DNA from: Sulfurovum sp.
GTDB taxonomy: Bacteria; Campylobacterota; Campylobacteria; Campylobacterales; Sulfurovaceae
Assembly (NCBI GenBank): GCA_003978375.1
Contig: QNZW01000126.1
Coordinates: 1 to 7,910, forward strand
DNA: 7,910 bases
Reading direction: 5' to 3'
Shown here: piece by piece, positions 5,727 to 7,910 of the stretch
Position numbering within the stretch: the stretch's first letter is position 1
How the letters are laid out: every line of letters starts with the position of its first letter
Program-made: the position numbers and the translations under genes
The notes under the pieces: generated by a model
What the model was told of the DNA's origin: nothing
Seen by the model: only the letters and a program-made list of their open reading frames with translations
Databases searched by the model: none

Positions 5727-6998
5727 ATGAAAATTGTATTAACAGTCATCTTTGTTATATTAATGACAGGGTGTAATAAATTGAACCTACATTTAGATTT
5801 GGATTCAATAGGAATTAATTTAGATAAAGAAGGATGGAAATCATCCCAAAAAAGAGAATTTTTAGGTATACTTAAAACAGATAAGTATATGTCAATATGT
5901 GATGATGCATCTTTGTACGAAACAGTTAGAAGAAATAAAAACTCTAAGCTGATGAGCAAAATGCTTATTTCATATGCCAATAATCTTGCAAATTCATGTA
6001 TTAATATACCTCAATTTGAAGCATCGCAACATGCAAAAAAAGTACAAAAAATTGAAACACATTTTAGTTTAAATACGCAAAAAGTAGATGAAAAAGCCAT
6101 CATGGCAAAATTGCGTGCAGGGGAGAGTATAGAAAATATCCTTGCACCTTATGTGCCTAAAGGGGCACAATTTTCAGCACTGATAAGCAAATACCGTAGT
6201 CTATTGCAAACAGGAGAAAATCCTGCACTGGCTCAAAAAATACGTTTAAATATAGAAAGAACGAAGCTCATGCCCACAGAGTTAGGGACAAACTATGTAT
6301 TGGTCAATATTCCAGAATTTAAAGTACGCTTGTTTGAAGGAGATAAAAAATCAATAGAGTTTAGAACCATAGTGGGTAAAACCAATATGCAAACGCCTGT
6401 ATTTTCTGCCAAATTACAATATGTTATGGTTAATCCACAATGGAATGTACCAGATTCTATTACCAGAAAATCATATATTGCTAAGATGAAAGCAAATCCA
6501 AATTGGTTGGCATCTCAAGGCATGGAATTGCATACATCTTATGATTTAAAATCGCCTAAAGTAAATCCAGCTTCTGTAGACTGGAGCAAATATCCAAAAG
6601 GTAAAAAAGGATACATTCCTTATAAAATTATCCAAAAACCATCACTGCACAATAGTTTAGGAAGGGTGAAATTTATGTTTCCTAATCAATACTCTGTATA
6701 TATGCACGATACCCAATCAAAAGGTTTATTCAACCGTAACGTAAGAGCATATAGCCATGGATGTATACGCCTTCAAAAACCAAAAACGCTTTTAGATTAT
6801 GTTACCATACACTATACAGCACAAAATGTACCAACGGTTCACAAATGGTATAATTCTAGAAAAACACATATACTCAAAGTAAATCGAGCATTGCCTGTAC
6901 ATACAGCATATTTTACTACTTATGTTGATACTGATGGTAAACTACATATATTTGGTGATATTTATGGATTTGATAGTTCACAAAAATTAACATTTTAA
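5727..6998 (+). CDS. Lipoprotein L,D-transpeptidase, LdtD/YcbB type (YkuD domain)
   Basis: The 423-residue product starts with a lipoprotein signal (lipobox MTGC, lipidated C16), with Asn at +2, which by the E. coli rule predicts the outer membrane. Residues 20-165 are helical and unrecognised. From about 170 it follows the LdtD/YcbB pattern: IRLNIERTKLMPTELGTNYVLVNIPEF, then VGKTNMQTPVFS (216-227), NPQWNVPDSI (236-245), a capping insertion, H327 and the active site YSHGCIRL with nucleophile C346. The end, LPVHTAYFTTYVDTDG, also matches the YcbB tail. These enzymes form or exchange L,D-bonds in peptidoglycan stem peptides. No separate peptidoglycan-binding domain is evident, and at 423 residues it is well below YcbB (about 615). 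I chose the ATG over an upstream GTG at 5685 because AGGA precedes it and the lipobox then fits. It starts 7 bp after the flavoprotein stop, whose TAG is part of the binding site. Confidence 0.88.
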   Translation: MKIVLTVIFVILMTGCNKLNLHLDLDSIGINLDKEGWKSSQKREFLGILKTDKYMSICDDASLYETVRRNKNSKLMSKMLISYANNLANSCINIPQFEASQHAKKVQKIETHFSLNTQKVDEKAIMAKLRAGESIENILAPYVPKGAQFSALISKYRSLLQTGENPALAQKIRLNIERTKLMPTELGTNYVLVNIPEFKVRLFEGDKKSIEFRTIVGKTNMQTPVFSAKLQYVMVNPQWNVPDSITRKSYIAKMKANPNWLASQGMELHTSYDLKSPKVNPASVDWSKYPKGKKGYIPYKIIQKPSLHNSLGRVKFMFPNQYSVYMHDTQSKGLFNRNVRAYSHGCIRLQKPKTLLDYVTIHYTAQNVPTVHKWYNSRKTHILKVNRALPVHTAYFTTYVDTDGKLHIFGDIYGFDSSQKLTF

Positions 6999-7035
6999 CC
7001 ATATAACAATCTAAAATTTCAACGAAGGGAAAAGT

Positions 7036-7839
7036 ATGAAAAAGTTTTTAATTTTTTTTATAATACTTTTTCTCTTTTTTCTTGTGTTATGGTTTATTCC
7101 ATCAAAACATCATACTACTAAGGGAAAAAGAGTACAAAAAAGTAATATAGTTTCTACATCTACACATAAAAAGCACTCACAAAAGAAAAAAAGAACATCC
7201 GTAAAAAAAGTAGATTTTGTTCATGTAGACTTTCATAAGCGTCTTTTGGCCTTACATGCTAAATTGGGAGATCCTGTATTTATTCGTATTTTTAAGAAAG
7301 AAGCATTATTAGAAGTATGGATTAAGCCAATAGATAAAGATACCTATCAACTTTTTAAACTCTATCCTATTTGTGCATATTCAGGAAAATTAGGTCCTAA
7401 AACCAAAGAGGGTGACAAACAATCTCCTGAAGGTTTTTATAAAGTAGGTAAATCTTCACTCAATCCAAACAGTCATTACTATTTGGCATTTAATTTAGGC
7501 TATCCAAATGCATATGATAAAGCACATAACCGTACAGGTTCTTACCTTATGGTGCATGGAAAATGTAATTCTGTAGGTTGTTATGCTATGACCGATAGAA
7601 AAATAAAAGAGATTTATTCTTTGGTGGCTTCGGCGTTAAACCATGGACAAAACTATGTCAATGTCCATGCTTTTCCTTTTTATATGACACAAAAAAATAT
7701 GGCACGATATGAACAGAGTCGTTGGTATGACTTTTGGAGTGAACTTAAAGAGGGGTATGATTATTTTAATATAGAAAGATTGCCACCTGAAATTAGAGTA
7801 GAAAATGGACATTATAGCATATATGAAGCGAATCAATAG
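7036..7839 (+). CDS. Membrane-anchored YkuD-family protein, YafK/DpaA-like
   Basis: The 267-residue protein has an N-terminal membrane anchor (4-22) followed by a Lys/Arg/Ser/Thr-rich linker (to about 58). A YkuD domain of the YafK type comes next: PVFIRIFKKEALLEVW (80-95), YPICAYSGKLGPKTKEGDKQSPEGFY (110-135), LNPNSHYYLAFNLGYPNAYD (142-161), and the catalytic stretch MVHGKCNSVGCYAM (172-185) with H174 and nucleophile C182. E. coli YafK (LdtF/DpaA) releases Braun lipoprotein from peptidoglycan. A comparable target here is unknown, and other Campylobacterota YkuD proteins act as L,D-carboxypeptidases, so the reaction is open. The domain should face the periplasm. AAGGGA precedes the ATG. It lies 37 bp after the LdtD-like gene; a weak TATAAC at 7002-7007 might be an internal promoter. 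Confidence 0.88.
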   Translation: MKKFLIFFIILFLFFLVLWFIPSKHHTTKGKRVQKSNIVSTSTHKKHSQKKKRTSVKKVDFVHVDFHKRLLALHAKLGDPVFIRIFKKEALLEVWIKPIDKDTYQLFKLYPICAYSGKLGPKTKEGDKQSPEGFYKVGKSSLNPNSHYYLAFNLGYPNAYDKAHNRTGSYLMVHGKCNSVGCYAMTDRKIKEIYSLVASALNHGQNYVNVHAFPFYMTQKNMARYEQSRWYDFWSELKEGYDYFNIERLPPEIRVENGHYSIYEANQ

Positions 7840-7848
7840 TAAAATAAT

Positions 7849-7865
7849 CCATTTAAAACAAATGG
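7849..7865 (+). promoter_or_regulatory. Small hairpin overlapping the ribosome binding site of the next gene
   Basis: CCATTT and AAATGG pair perfectly around AAAAC. The 3' arm ends in GG, the first bases of the GGTGGA site for the ATG at 7872. It lacks a U-tract, so it is not a classical terminator. Folding could lower translation of the next gene, though the stem is weak. Confidence 0.3.
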
Positions 7866-7871
7866 TGGAAT

Positions 7872-7910
7872 ATGGCATCTAAAGAGATAGAATATAAAGA
7901 TAAAATTTTT
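7872..7910 (+). CDS. Start of a further gene, cut by the right edge (product not assignable)
   Basis: An ATG preceded by GGTGGA opens a frame of 13 codons, MASKEIEYKDKIF, with no stop before the window ends. It lies 32 bp after the YafK-like gene on the same strand, consistent with the operon continuing. The opening loosely recalls the N-termini of some Campylobacterota alpha/beta-fold hydrolases, but 13 residues cannot support a family call. Confidence 0.5.
   Translation, partial: MASKEIEYKDKIF

Noticed and set aside
5681..5980. Leftward 99-codon open frame antisense to the flavoprotein/LdtD-like junction
   Set aside because: It is a shadow of two well-supported genes and carries no family motif.
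6999..7035. Terminator between the two YkuD genes
   Set aside because: No stem-loop with a U-tract is visible in this 37-bp gap, so co-transcription is the simpler reading.

Overview
The window is AT-rich, tightly packed chromosomal DNA. Its protein sequences, short gaps between genes and AT-rich -10 boxes with weak -35 boxes suggest a Campylobacterota (epsilonproteobacterial) genome, perhaps near Sulfurovum or Sulfurimonas. This is inferred from protein character; no rRNA or marker gene is present. I see no tRNA, rRNA, CRISPR array, insertion sequence or phage gene.

Layout. Positions 1-1069 hold two leftward genes: the start of an M3-family oligopeptidase A (prlC-like, cut by the window edge) and, upstream of it, a stand-alone CinA-type molybdopterin-binding-domain protein. 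A 167-bp divergent region with a palindrome and a 30-bp-spaced direct repeat separates them from a rightward, probably monocistronic gene for an exported protein. That protein has two CshA-fibril-like domains, a Thr-Pro stalk and a C-terminal membrane anchor, and its gene ends in a GC-rich hairpin. A 244-bp gap with three consecutive inverted repeats leads to a sodium:solute symporter gene. The symporter converges, with a 6-bp gap, on the leftward msrB gene (methionine-R-sulfoxide reductase).

msrB diverges from a four-gene rightward run: a BaiN/HI0933-type flavoprotein, a lipoprotein L,D-transpeptidase of the LdtD/YcbB type, a membrane-anchored YafK/DpaA-like YkuD protein, and the first 13 codons of another gene at the right edge. 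The short gaps (7, 37 and 32 bp) suggest one operon. Its recognisable theme is peptidoglycan peptide (L,D-bond) chemistry from two unrelated subfamilies of one fold. The flavoprotein start looks leaderless.

Most genes are ordinary housekeeping or envelope genes. The best candidates for something undescribed are the orphan Thr-Pro/CshA-like surface protein with a sorting-signal-like C-terminus, the paired YkuD enzymes, and the palindrome-rich control regions before the symporter and the CinA-like gene. I found no clear sign of a wholly new multi-gene system.
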